Source of the DNA: Dendrophyllia cribrosa
Taxonomy: Eukaryota > Cnidaria > Anthozoa > Scleractinia > Dendrophylliidae
Length of the DNA: 64,000 bases
Assembly (NCBI GenBank): GCA_024195265.1
Contig: JAJLRJ010000004.1
Coordinates: forward strand, 44,035,568 to 44,099,567
Direction of reading: 5' to 3'
The position numbers and the translations under genes were made by a program. This document shows positions 24,501-35,480 of this stretch, piece by piece. How positions within the stretch are numbered: position 1 is the first letter of the stretch; each line of letters begins with the position of its first letter. The notes under the pieces are model-generated. The model was not told the origin of the DNA and searched no databases. It saw only the letters and a list, made by a program, of their open reading frames with translations.

Positions 24501-27500
24501 CATTAAGAAATGTAATTGATCAACTAATCAAATTAATTAATGCCAATATAATGAAAATAAAATAAACTGATGTGATATTTTTTTTGTGTATATTGTAGGA
24601 GAGCTATAAGGCATTTAACTCTAAAACACCCCTATGGACTACTGGTCCTAGAAAGAAAATTAGGAAACCATGGAACAAAGAATCTTCCGCGTTCTGAATT
24701 CTTAGGGGTTTTTACAACAACAACAAACAACGACAGTTTTATTTGAAACCTTCCAATTACAACAGTACCTCCCATCTATCATACGTACATAATTTCATTC
24801 CACTTTAAGCGAGTGCTACGTCGCTTGTACAATATATGATAGTCCAATACACCCTCTGGTGTCCTTTTCAGGGCCCATGCACCCCATTGGGAGAGATGGG
24901 GCAGAAAACATTTGGGAAAGTTCTGCTTTCTCTAGTTCAGGTACTGCAGTCGCACAGTGTTCAGAGCCTTGAAGCATACCGCACTGTACAGAGCGCGAGC
25001 ATTAAGCGTTTCTAAAAAAATACATGAAACATATGGCAAAAAAAAACAAACAATGAATACCTTATCCACCCATGTACTAGACTACGAGCAGTCTCTCTTT
25101 CCCAGCTTAGTCCATCGAGCGAGATACGAAAAAACATTAGCGAGCGGAAAATGGGGAATAAGTTCGTGTTCCAGTATCCTGTATGATGCCTAGTGATGTT
25201 GGATGATGTCTAGTTCCATTAGATGATTTCTAGGGAAGTTGATTAGGTCTAGCAACGTGCGATGATGTGTAGTGATGTTCCATGACGGGTGGTTAGGATT
25301 GGTGGTGGTTTAAGGGACAACATTGTTATTGATTTTCAATTTGGTGTACTGGAACACGAACTTATTACCGGAAAATGGTCACGCGAAACTGGGGGCGAGG
25401 CAGGTGCGCGGGAAAAGAGCGCCTGCCTCGCCCCCAGTTTCGCGTGACCATTATCCGCTCGCTAATGTATTTTCGTTTCTCGCTCGACGAACTAAGCTGG
25501 AAAAGAGAGACTGCTCGTAGTCTACCCATGTACCAACCGTGACTGTCACGAACGCTTGCTCAACCTGATATGCAAATTTGAGACGTAATTTGCATATAGT
25601 CTCAAAACGGTTCACGGTTGTGCAAGGATGGAAAACTGGGAACACATGCTTGAACTAGTTCGCTTTATTGTCAGCCCTTTTACAGTTTCCGCCAGAAATC
25701 TGGTAAAAAAATGCATCAACAGTATAAAGAGTACGAAAGTGCAAAGCGAGCTACGAAGAATTCAGCGAAAAGTTTTTAAAAGCGTTTTTGATCGTGGCTA
25801 CGTGCTTCACTGTTCATGATAAACTTCACGAATGAAATTGAACAGACGTCTGGTTCAAAACATATTGTACTGGTTCAGATTCAAATTGTACCACAAGTCA
25901 AATTGAACTACAACATATATTTTCATTGTTTTTTTGTTTTTTGGCGTCAGAGTTGCCAAGATTTCTCAAGGAAAAACGTTTTTGTTTTTGTTGTTGGTCA
26001 CGCACACACAAGATGGCGTGATTTTACGTCTTTCGTTCACGATTTTCAACAAATTCTTAAAAATCCCAAATTCATTTCCCCAAACTAAACTTTACATATT
26101 TTGAAAGATCGTCAACTCTTGTATTGTCATGCATAATATTACGAAATTCTGAACAAAGGCACACGCTCAAAATCATCGCTGTTTTTCGTCTACCGTTTTA
26201 TGGAGAACGGGAGAGCCATAAGCTTTTGACTTCATTTGAAAACTTAGATTAATCTAATTTTTATGAAATCATGGTATTTAGACTGTGACAAGTTGTACAA
26301 CAAATTGGAGCTATGACAGCTTTTTCTGGCGCAGTAGTTTTGTTACGCGAGTCGAGTGAATCATGACTTATTTTAAGCCTGTTTGGTGTCGCCAAATCGA
26401 ACCCCGGGCTGAAAACTAATGCTTTCGTTTTCCCAGAAACAAGTAGGTTTTTCAAGAAAAAAACTACACAGCAATTGTATACTTACTAAAGGCTACCTGT
26501 ATGCAAAAGAAGAGCGAATTTTAGTTTTTTAACTTTGCCGTGTAATGTTTGATTTTTGCACGGATTTGCTCTTAAACTGTACTATTTTGAAAATAATAAT
26601 AAACAATGGTATTTTGAAGTTGTCTTTTTTCAATGAATTGATCTGTCTTGATTGACTGATTGTGATTCACTGAATTGAAACTAATTGTATAAAATGCTAG
26701 TCAAGAAATGTTGTCATGCGATTTTCTCTGCAGACAATGAAGAAGATGGTGTCATTCCACAACTGCCGTCCCTCTCCCCAGTTCCCAGCAGTCATAGTGA
26801 GCATGATAGCCGAGCATCAAGAAACAGTCCTGCCGATAGGTTAGAGGATTACTTTTCCAAGGGCGTGTTCCATTTACCATATTCCGGAATAAGAATAAAC
26901 AAAATAGTCTCAGAGAAATGTTTGTTCATGCACACTTGCAGCATAAATCTGCTAAAACATACTTAAAATACAGCAAAAGAAGACATTTAGTTTTTTAGTA
27001 GCTCCCAAATCTCGAAAAATGCACCGTTATATTTTATTATGTTCTCAAAGACAATCTTGAGTTCAATATTTTAATACCTTACTGTTCAGCTAATAATACA
27101 TTTAAGGCATAAAATAAAAGCAATATTTGTCCTCTATAGTGGAATCGGAAATTATTTTTCTGAACTTAAAAGGACACGTTTCATCAGACATCTGCTATTT
27201 CGAGACACAATCCATCAGCATTCATGACATTCTTAAAGAGGTTTGCAATGCCTTATAGAGCTATGTCAAGTCACATGGTTTTTTCAGAGTTTACTCAAAT
27301 CAAGGGGGCGTTAATTAGAGAAAAAATGATTAAACAGTACTGTATAAATTCTTTTTTTTATTGTTTTTGTAAGCAAGAGAAAAGCTAATTCATTTTTGTG
27401 ATCAGATATGTCTGAAAACATTGTAAAATTAGTCAGATATTTGAAGAATTTGGATAAAATACTAAATACTTCATTTATTTCTGTTGACAGTGTTCCCAGT

Positions 27501-30500
27501 GAAACAGGTGCAAGGGATGACTCTGTTATATGCCCCTTTGTAATTGAGGCCATTCTGCGTGAAAATCCCCCTCCAATCACTGGAGGCCCTTCAACTGAAG
27601 AAAACACAACTGTTCCCCCATCCAGCACTCCGCAGTCCACTCCAGGCAGAGATCATCATCATCATGACTCCATTGAAGAATCAAGCCATTTACCTTCGAC
27701 AGCTGAAGAGCACCCCACCGAACGCAGTCAATCAGCTTCTAGAGCCAGTCCTCTAGGCTCAGTCCTAGAAGCAATCACAGTTCCCATCAACAGTGTCCCA
27801 GATGCATTGCTAGGCGACCATGAAGCCACCACACCTCCTCAGAGACACAGCCCGGCAGGATCTGTTCATAGTAGTTCATTGTTTTCATCTGGTTTACCAA
27901 CTCCTATAATGTCTCCGAGAGATCGCAGTCAGTCTGATATGGGAGTGCCATTGGTTTCCCGAGGGAGTCCCCCTGGGTCCTTGCATGATCAAATACAACA
28001 ACCTCTAAGACCCCAGAGTCTGGGTGGCTCTGTTCCTACTACAGCAGGTCTGCTGGCTACTCTGGGAAGTCCTCGTGGTCCTATTTCAGGTGCAGAGGAG
28101 TCTCCGCTGTCTCCTGTTCATAGACAGAGTCCCACAGGGTCTAATCATAGCAGCATTGTTCATCCACAAGGAGGAATAGGTGTACAGCAGGCTGGCAGAC
28201 ACTCGAGCCACAGGAATACTCCTATACTCTCTGCTCATAGTGAATCTGCAGCAGTCAGTGAGCATGGCACACCAGTAGCACACAGTCCAAGACATGGAAT
28301 GTCCAATGGGGGAAGCCCAACAGAGCTCCTTATGGAGACAGCTTATAGACAAGCTACACCACCAGTGCCCTCTCATCCTGGATCAACGGTACGCACCCCT
28401 ACTGTCCGGCCTTCAGAAAGGCAAAGAGAAAGTGAACACAGCACACCAGTATCACACAGATCAAGTGCGGGAAGCCCAACAGAGCTTCTTATGGAGACAG
28501 CATACAGGCGAGGTGCACCTGTGGCACCGTCTTCTCATACAGGATCTATGGTAACTTCTCCTGTGGTGCCATCAGCAAGCTCACATTTAGATCATCGTGA
28601 TAGTGAAAATAGTACACCTTCAGTGCACAGTCCAAGACATAGAACCTCTGGTACTGAAAGCCCTTCAAGTCTCCATGCAGAGACAGTGCATACAGGTATT
28701 CCTCCTGCACTGCCATCAACAGGCTCCAGGGTGAACCGTCGAGAAAGTGAACACAGTGCATCATCAGAACACACTCCAAAGCATAGGACATCAGGCACAG
28801 GGAGCCCACCAGTACCTTTACAGGGTGGCTCAAGTAGAACATCTTCAGTTCATAGTCGACCAGAGCGTTCCCCACCACATGTCTTTTCTCCTCCACTGCC
28901 ACGTGAATCAGTTATTCCAAGCCATGGCAGTGCATTTGCAGCTGTGACTGGAGAACGCGGTTCATTTCCAGGAGTCCTGCCTTCAGAAGTAGAGGAACTC
29001 AAACAAGAGAGGGACACCCTTGCTAAGGAGCTAAGGGTAAGGGCTGCTCATTATGAAGGAGAACTCAGGAGGGTGAAGTGCAGGAATGAAGATCTTGAAC
29101 AGCAGTTGCTGAGCATTGAGGTATTTAGTTCATATGAAGGACACGAGCCTGTTGCTTAGAAAAGTATCTAATTTCTGTAAGGTCAAAATGGAGATGTAGC
29201 TGTTTTTATAGACAGCCCCATTCAGTTCTCTGAAGGAAATCCAATTATCATCATGTTCAGACGCAATTTCAACAATTCGTTAACGAGTCAAGAAACATGG
29301 TCTCTTCTAGGGAGGAAGGGAGGCTCTGAGTTCAATCTGTTACACTTGATGCAAGTGACATGAAGTTCTAGTGTGTATACTACAGTCAAACCCTGTTTAT
29401 ACGGACACCGTAGGGATCGTGAAATTTGTATTGAGTGAGTTTACATTTCATTTTTTTTAAAGAAAAATATGTTACTGTCCCACTGTAACCTTGCTAAAAC
29501 AATGTAAAATAACGACTGAAAAAAAAAACAATTTTCTTTCAAACGAACTGATAAAATATGTGTTTCTGTCTGAGGTAGCGCATTTGACAACTTTTCAATG
29601 CAGACAAATTGTTTGTTTTAGCATGGTTATTTCGTGAGCCATGTTTTGTTGTCAGACTGCAGTGTATAAAGGTGGCCATTTAACACAAGTTATGTTCTGT
29701 CTGTCAGACTGTAGCCACTTTAACAGAACGAGACGATGACAAAACACAGGCGTTGGAACAGACAGTAGTGGATCTCAACAGAACCTTGCAGGAAAAAGAC
29801 CAGGAAATACGTACACTGCAGGAATCCGTCAGAGGACTGGAACGAACCAATCAGCAGCTGAAAGAGGAGCAGGAGAGTTTGAAGACAGTAAACGAACTGA
29901 GACTTGAGGACATGAACAAACTCAACTCTGATCTGCAGCAACAGGTATTAAACATGAATAAACTCAACTCTGATCTGCAGCAACAGGTATTAAACATGAA
30001 CAAACTCAACTCTGATCTGCAGCAACAGGTATTAAACATGAATAAACTCAACTCTGATCTGCAGCAACCGGTATTAAACATGAACAAACTTAACTCTTAT
30101 CTGCAGCAACAGGTATTAATCGCAAACGTACTCAACTCTGATCTGCAGCAATAAAGCCGTTGAAATCGTTTTCAAAATGCTCCATTTTTAAGAGCGTTTT
30201 CCTAAACTACACGCTTTCAATAATTGTGTCGAAATGTGCTGCGTAAATAAAAGGCATAACCACATAGAAATCTATACGATTAGAAATGAAACCGCTTTTG
30301 TCTAAACACTGCCTTTGCTGCCGGGATGATAATTTTTCTGACTTTCTTCACCTGTGTGTTTGACAGTTGTATTGTAACTTGTCTCAAATTTTGTTTTTAG
30401 TTTTCGGATTTGCAGCGTAGATCTGTGGAATACAGAATAAAACGAGGCAGAGACGAAGGAAAGATCATCGAGCTTCAAGTGCTCCAAAATACTTTAGAAC

Positions 30501-33500
30501 AGCAAATGAAACGGCTTGAACTGGAAAACACAAGCCTTCACAAGCAACTCAAGAAAGCACAGCATGAGATGGACACCATGAAGGCAGGAACGAGCAGAAA
30601 TAGCTCTAGGCTCAGCAAAGCCAAAAGTGAAACAGATTTGTCCAGAAAATACTTTCCCTATGACAAATATAGATATGCGGATCTTGAGCCTGTTGCAAAG
30701 ACTGTCAGCTTCGCTACGAGAGGCGATACTTCGGGACTCGGAACAACTCGGTACAGTTCGTTGGATTCGAATTACACCCGATCGCGCGATTTAGATGTAT
30801 CATCTGCTCTTATGGTGAATGGTTACAGCTCGACTAGATCAGAACCTAAGAGAGCGGCGGCGTCGACTTATTCATCTGTGCAGGACAGGCTGACGCATGA
30901 GCCTGTCATCGGCAGAGGGACAGTACCGAGGCACCGCGTGGGGTCGTTAGGTGAAGACAGTGATGTGTCAGATGATTTTGAGCATGCGCCACAGCCAAGG
31001 TATCGCACACAGAGTTCAGAGTCTTCATCTTCGTCAGTTGTTTCGTGGGATCATGATTACACTGCCTACAGCCCAGTCTCCTCTCTGCATCAAAACGATA
31101 GAGCAGGATCTGGGCACCGGAGAAGGAGGCATCATTCACATGATGGAGGTAAATATGTAGAATTAATTTGAATCATTCTCGAGGTAAAAAGAAAATTTAG
31201 TTTTATCAACCGAAATGATAAGGAAAATTGGCCACCGTACAACGATTGGGCTCATCGTCTTTCATTTACAACTCTTCATGAATTAATTGGCGTACAAATG
31301 AGCAAGTGTGAAGGTTGGGAGTCAGAATTGTTTAGCGTTCAGCGGTCATTTTGCCTTTGCAAAAGGTCGGGTGCTGGGTCCACAGCGGTCAAACGTCCGA
31401 GACATTTTTCGTTTTATTTAGTGGGATTTTATTTAATATTAAATGGAAATATTGGCAAGGATGTATAAAAAAGTTAGATGACGTTACTATCTTTTAATTT
31501 TTCTCTAAATGATGAGCTTTTTTCCGTTGAAACCTGACCAAAACTCTTTGCGCCTGAGCAAAATTATGTTGGCAAATGGCGCCGACAATTCTGCAGTTCA
31601 CAATTTTTAAACGTTTAGAACTTTTTTTAGTAAACTTTCAAAACGTTTGGTAAATTGACAGTGTATTGGCAATATATTTAACTTTAAACAGTGAAAATGA
31701 CAATCTTAACTTTTAAGTACTTTGCTTAACTTTTGCAAATTTCTCCCGTTTGACTGCGGTTAAGGTGCTGGGAGCAGTAAAACTGCTACTCCGGCCCTTG
31801 GCTACGTTTGTGGACTCGCACCAACCCGCAGTCTAACTCAGCGTGCGTTTGCCCCAAAAAAGCGCAAACACGGCGGGCTTAAGGTCGCCCTTCATTTATT
31901 TCGCCTTTCTAAAGCAAGTGTTTTATGTTCCTCAACATACAGCAGCTTTTGTTTTGTTAAAAATCCAAATCTCAAGTACTGATTAGTAATTACGTGTTTC
32001 TAATCACGAAAAACCAAGTTACCGAAAAGACACATTGATGACTAGCACGCTTCAATAAATAACCTGATGGAAACACTCTTGGAGAGTTTAAAATTTATAT
32101 TTACTAGGTGTGTGCTGTCGAATTCTCCTAATAATTCTTAGATTATTTAACCTTAAATCAAACCGCTATGCAGCCAATCAAAGCACGTGTTATACGATCA
32201 ACCCTTTATAATACAATCGATCCTCTCAAGTGTCCGTTTTACGGAGATGGCCGTATTATGGAGGCGGAGTTTGTATGAATTTTGGTATCTTCGGGGCCAA
32301 ATAGACTGTTCGTTATAGAGATGTGTCCGTATTATACAGGCTGCCATGAAAGGCGAAATTCAACTGTGCACCTTGACAGAAAACAGTCGTTAACCCTTTC
32401 ACTCCCAGTGTCAACAATGGAGACATATAGTGTAGTTCTAACTTTTGAGTCTGTTGACGAAATCCTATGGTGTGACCATTCAAATGAAACATCTTCAGCA
32501 GTACTTTTGCATGGTACCATTTGTTCTAACTTTTGAGTCTGTTGATGAAATCCCATGGTGTGACCATTCAAATGAAACCTCTTCAGCAGTACTTTTGCAT
32601 GGTACCATTTGTTCTAACTTTTGAGTCTGTGGATGAAATCCTATGGTGTGACCATTCAAATGAAACCTCTTCAGCAGTACTTTTGCATGGTACCATTTGT
32701 TCTACGTTTTGAGTATGTGGACGAAATCCTATGTTGTGACCATTCAAATGAAACCTCTTCAGCAGTACTTTTGCATGGTACCATTTGTTCTAACTTCTGA
32801 GTCTGTGGACGAAATCCTATGGTGTGACCATTCAAATGAAACCTCTTCAGCAGTACTTTTGCATGGTACCATTTGTTTTTCAATATTTTCCAAAATGAAA
32901 TTTGGGATTTTTCTTGAATTTTGATGTTTGGCATTCTTGGGAGTTAAAGGGTTAAAGGGGCTATGTCGTGCAGATTATTACGTTCATGGGTCAACTGCCC
33001 TGCATTAAAAATTAATACCTTTGTCAGACGAAATGCTTATAGAACACTAAAAGAAAGATATCAAGTGAATTTTCAAAGAGAAAATATATCATAATCAGAG
33101 TTTTCCAAGACACAAGATGATAAACTTGACAAAATTAGCCTACCTTTTTAAGTTTCAACCATTTTCATCCTGGTCATCTGCAGCCCAAGACACTCATGTT
33201 CACTCTTAGATCACTCGTAGAATAATTTTAAACAAAACTGGACCATTATTTTTGGGTTCCCGCTGATATAAATATGTCCTTTGGCTTTTTAATGTAACAC
33301 TGGTAACATAGCCGCTTTAACGTAGATGCTGATGTTTTTAACGATTTTTCCATGACAACAGGATCCCTCCATGCCACGTACAATGACGACTACTCCTCTT
33401 CGCAGCATACCAAGTCATCACCTTACTCCCAGTCCCTGCGGGATGGCGGCCGCCATTCCACCTCTTCGTCAAGTTATTCCACCAATTCACCGCTTCTCAC

Positions 33501-35480
33501 AGCCACTACACAACAGTCTACATCCACTAAACTCTTCACCAAGCCCTTCGCGCCTAGGTCAAGCAGCGACGTTCAGATGGGTATGGAGGTACTGGTAACT
33601 AGGTCAAGAGGACAAATTGGCCGCGGGAGGGTGAAGTATGTTGGCCCGTTACCAGGCCGTTCAGACACGTATATAGGAATTGAACTGGGACCTGGTCAAG
33701 GTAAATACTTGATTGTGACGACCAAAAAACGGCTGCAAAAAAAATGAATTGATTGTCTGGAGTGTGAATTCAATGGCGTGTCATGATCAAGTTTAAGGGT
33801 CTTGCGTAATTTAATACACTCAGACGTATTTGCGAATGTCGCCTCAAGTCTGCAAGAGTTAGAAATGTCTGCATGAAATATGGCATGCATGAGTGTACCT
33901 TTCCACTAAAAACAGCTTTAACATAACCGGCTATTTCTTGCAATAATCAGTTTTCAATTAATTTTATCTCCTCCCCCCTCGCCATTTACAGTGACCAGTA
34001 ACGACAAAATGTGTATTTTATCATCTTCGCAGATTACCTGCTAACCTGAGCTGCCCATGAGAAAATGAGTTGAATCATCAGCTATGATTTCTTAACCGAA
34101 ATAAAAACACATTTTTCTTGCTTTACCTTTTCAGAGGGAAAGCACGACGGATCTTTTGATGGACACAGATTATTTACTTGGTAAGCGAACTTTACAACCA
34201 AAGATGTCCCGATTGATTATATCTGATCAATCCAATCAAAATCATAAAATATTGATTCGGTAGTTAACCCGTCAATCAATAAACATTTTTATTAAGTAAT
34301 GATCCGCATAAGAAGGATAGCGCTGAACGGCAATGGAATGTCAAACACGATGGAATGTCAAGATTTTTCATTGTTACAACTAGTGATCTCATTGGCCTAG
34401 ACTCAAAAACCGCTAAAAAGTTAAGGTTCAAGGTGCATTTTGACTATTTTTTTAAGGTTTCAAGTAATTTGAGACCCAATCGCACAACATACAATTTTTA
34501 AAAGAAATTGTATTTGGGGAACTTCATCAAAGAAGCAAAATTATTAGCTATTGTCTTCTGCTATTCTGATTGGTTAAGCACGAACATTTCCTAAAATTTA
34601 TTTGACGCAAATGGATTTTCTTTATTTTTATAATGAAATATAATTATTAACCATCAGCTCCTCCTCTATTCTTGAAATCAAAGATATTCTATGTGGGAAA
34701 GAGCTAATGCCGCAGAATAATGAAGTTTGCTATCGTTCTTATGTGGAACAATACTTAACGTTTATTCATTAGTCTCACGATGGAGTCACTTCGAGGTGTT
34801 AATCGTGACGTTTCGACTGCTATTACTGCTAGTCTTCAACAGGCGATGAGGTCGATTGTTTACGTGTCGTTTTATGTAGCACGTTGGTTCGCTGCTATTG
34901 CTGCATTTCAATCCTTATTATTGTTCTGCAACACGGAACGGAATTCATGGAAATCAGGTTTTTGCGTGGCGTATTTTAAGTTAATATTTAATGTTAAGAT
35001 TAGGATTTTAAGGTTTTAGTACGTTAGTTATTGTATAGGAATTTTTATACCTGATGATTTTTTTTTACCGTGTATAAATAATGATTAAAGATTAAAGATG
35101 TTTCTCTCATAGGTCCGATTTGTTATCGATCGGCTGTTGTTCGTCTTGATTGTGGGCATCCATGCTTCGGAAATGATTTTCACTACTCCTTGTGCAAAAC
35201 AAAGATTTGGCGTTTGATTTTATGTGGACTTGCAGTAGCTAAATTTTCACTACTCCATGTGCAGAATAAAGGGTTTGATGTACACCTTGAAGAAGAGAAC
35301 AGTAGTTGAGACTCCCATAGGGGCACGGATGGTTAGTTTGCAATGCGCAGATCAGCGCCCGGTTGTTTTAAATTTACCGTTGTGCTAAACAACTTTTTTT
35401 TTTCCTGCTTTGTTTTCCTCAGTAAACCAAACCGAGGAATCTTCGTCTCCTTCAACAAAGTCGTCATGTGTTATTGTTAA
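15583..35480 (+). CDS. Zinc finger / AMPK-beta-like E-set / coiled-coil / CAP-Gly protein
   Basis: Thirteen exons with GT-AG borders and compatible phases: 15583-15667, 15792-15898, 17970-18144, 18601-18726, 19189-19265, 22481-22721, 26734-26839, 27491-29120, 29708-29944, 30401-31148, 33362-33700, 34135-34180, 35423-35480; total 3,975 nt, about 1,324 residues. Order: C2HC finger at 3-23 (CPFC...HCLVC, UBZ-like); at about 38-121 a beta-rich domain with VVVRFRW, REVHLISS, GLYESDTIVVPVGEHTC, resembling the AMPK-beta glycogen-binding/CBM48 fold; about 305-800 Ser/Pro/His-rich, likely disordered, with degenerate repeats (HSPRH, GSPTELLMETAYR); coiled coil about 808-995; and CAP-Gly about 1250-1320 (GKHDGSFDGHRLF, KPNRGIFV). 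The protein ends four codons after VVMC. CAP-Gly domains bind EB1/tubulin C-terminal tails, so a microtubule-associated role is likely. The E-set lacks the tryptophans that bind sugar in AMPK-beta. I know no named orthologue; no transcript evidence is available. Confidence 0.82.
17104..17215. mobile_element. 112-bp MITE with 9-bp target duplication
   Basis: The ends TAGGCTCGATT and AATCGAGCCTA are inverted, and GGTTAGGGT is repeated exactly on both sides (17095-17103, 17216-17224). A 9-bp duplication suggests a Mutator-like (MULE) mover. It lies in intron 2 of the CAP-Gly gene. Confidence 0.7.
19875..19915 (-). mobile_element. LINE 3' tail remnant
   Basis: The minus strand reads TTTAATAAAGGTTATGTTATG, a poly(A)-signal-like sequence followed by a short tandem (ATGTT) tail, as at the 3' end of L2/CR1-type LINEs. 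No coding part is recognisable. Confidence 0.4.
20216..20685. mobile_element. TAA-flanked MITE with internal GACGACTGGGACGA repeats
   Basis: The ends AGGCTGGTTCTCATATAATCG are inverted (right end CAATTATATGAGAACCAGCCT) and flanked by TAA on both sides, as for PIF/Harbinger-type elements. The interior is many short copies, in both orientations, of GACTGGGACGAC-like units. It lies in an intron of the CAP-Gly gene and is non-coding. Confidence 0.7.
21367..21579. mobile_element. TAA-flanked MITE, TIR GGGCGCTTACCATTTGTCAG
   Basis: Inverted ends of about 30 bp begin GGGCGCTTACC, and TAA flanks both sides (21364-21366, 21580-21582). Length is 213 bp. A 3-bp TWA target points to a PIF/Harbinger-like mover. 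Confidence 0.75.
21776..22240. mobile_element. Decayed pogo/Tigger-like element with GATATAACGAA repeats
   Basis: It begins CAGTGGAAATATCTCG after TA and holds several copies of CTCGATATAACGAA. The right end is unclear near ATTATAACAAGG. CAGTGGAAnnTCGATATAACGAA-like ends are common to pogo-group MITEs. The family call is inference. Confidence 0.45.
25074..25530. mobile_element. Nested inverted-repeat element
   Basis: GACTACGAGCAGTCTCTCTT near 25080 and its complement near 25500-25520 define arms of about 90 bp inside the centre of the 3.8-kb foldback. Between them lie degenerate 20-28-bp repeats of GATGATGTCTAGTGATGTT (about 25186-25275). Confidence 0.55.
25377..25451. mobile_element. Perfect GC-rich hairpin, nested
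   Basis: TGGTCACGCGAAACTGGGGG and onward is followed by its exact complement, giving arms of about 30 bp with a loop of about 14 nt. This is a third level of nesting inside 25074-25530. Confidence 0.6.
27900..28850 (+). repeat. Degenerate ~45-60-codon repeats in Ser/Pro-rich exon
   Basis: Within exon 8 of the CAP-Gly gene the encoded pattern SEHGTPVAHSPRH - GSPTELLMETAYR - P-rich spacer recurs about four times with growing divergence (SEHSTPVSH, SENSTPSVHSPRH, SEHSASSEHTPKH). The repeat is coding and in frame; Ser-Pro and Thr-Pro sites would suit proline-directed kinases. Confidence 0.6.
29911..30154 (+). repeat. 42-bp coding minisatellite containing a splice donor
   Basis: Six tandem units of 42 bp encode N-M-N-K-L-N-S-D-L-Q-Q-Q-V-L. 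Unit borders all read CAG|GTATTAA-like, except one changed to CCG|GT (about 30070) and the last, which ends CAATAA (stop at 30152-30154). The phase-compatible donor after the first unit is at 29945, with equivalents at 29987, 30029 and 30113. Fourteen codons equal two coiled-coil heptads. Confidence 0.75.
31350..31770 (+). repeat. Uninterrupted copy of the 13.9-15.3 kb repeat
   Basis: It matches 13930-14163 plus 15231-15335 in reverse orientation. Outer ends carry an inverted motif (CAGCGGTCAAACG at left, CGTTTGACTGCGG at right), consistent with a MITE-like element. It lies in the intron 31149-33361 of the CAP-Gly gene. Confidence 0.6.
32394..32951. mobile_element. piggyBac-like MITE with 88-bp internal tandem array
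   Basis: The ends CCCTTTCACTCCCA and TGGGAGTTAAAGGG are inverted and flanked by TTAA at 32390-32393 and 32952-32955. The interior is about five copies of an 88-bp unit (period measured between GTTCTAAC at 32523 and 32611). The unit contains GTGTGACCATTCAAATGAAA and GCAGTACTTTTGCATGGTAC. Confidence 0.75.
34640..35098 (-). mobile_element. Penelope-like terminal remnant
   Basis: The minus strand around 34800-34850 reads CCTGTTGAAGACTAGCAGT... then AGTCGAAACGTCACG. This is the arrangement (CTGNNGA, short stem, GAAAC, GTC) found at ends of Penelope-like elements. A (ATTAAAG)n tail at about 35075-35098 follows on the plus strand. Boundaries are approximate. It lies in the CAP-Gly intron 34181-35422. 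Confidence 0.4.

Larger units (their letters stand above)
22745..26577. mobile_element. 3.8-kb foldback element with ~1-kb inverted arms
   Basis: The left arm (22745-23806) and right arm (25532-26577) are inverted copies, roughly 85% alike by eye, with small indels. Landmarks are TTAAGAGCAGATCCGTGCAA at the outer ends and GCTTGCTCA-CTGATATGCAAA at the inner ends. The whole element sits in the intron between 22721 and 26734. The arms contain matching short ORFs (for example 25628-25819, with MENWEHMLELV), too short and decayed to assign. No transposase is visible. The 1.7-kb centre holds other nested elements. Confidence 0.7.

Noticed and set aside
28086..28902. Minus-strand and shifted-frame ORFs inside exon 8
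   Set aside because: Shadows of the in-frame Ser/Pro-rich exon, which continues the phase of neighbouring exons.
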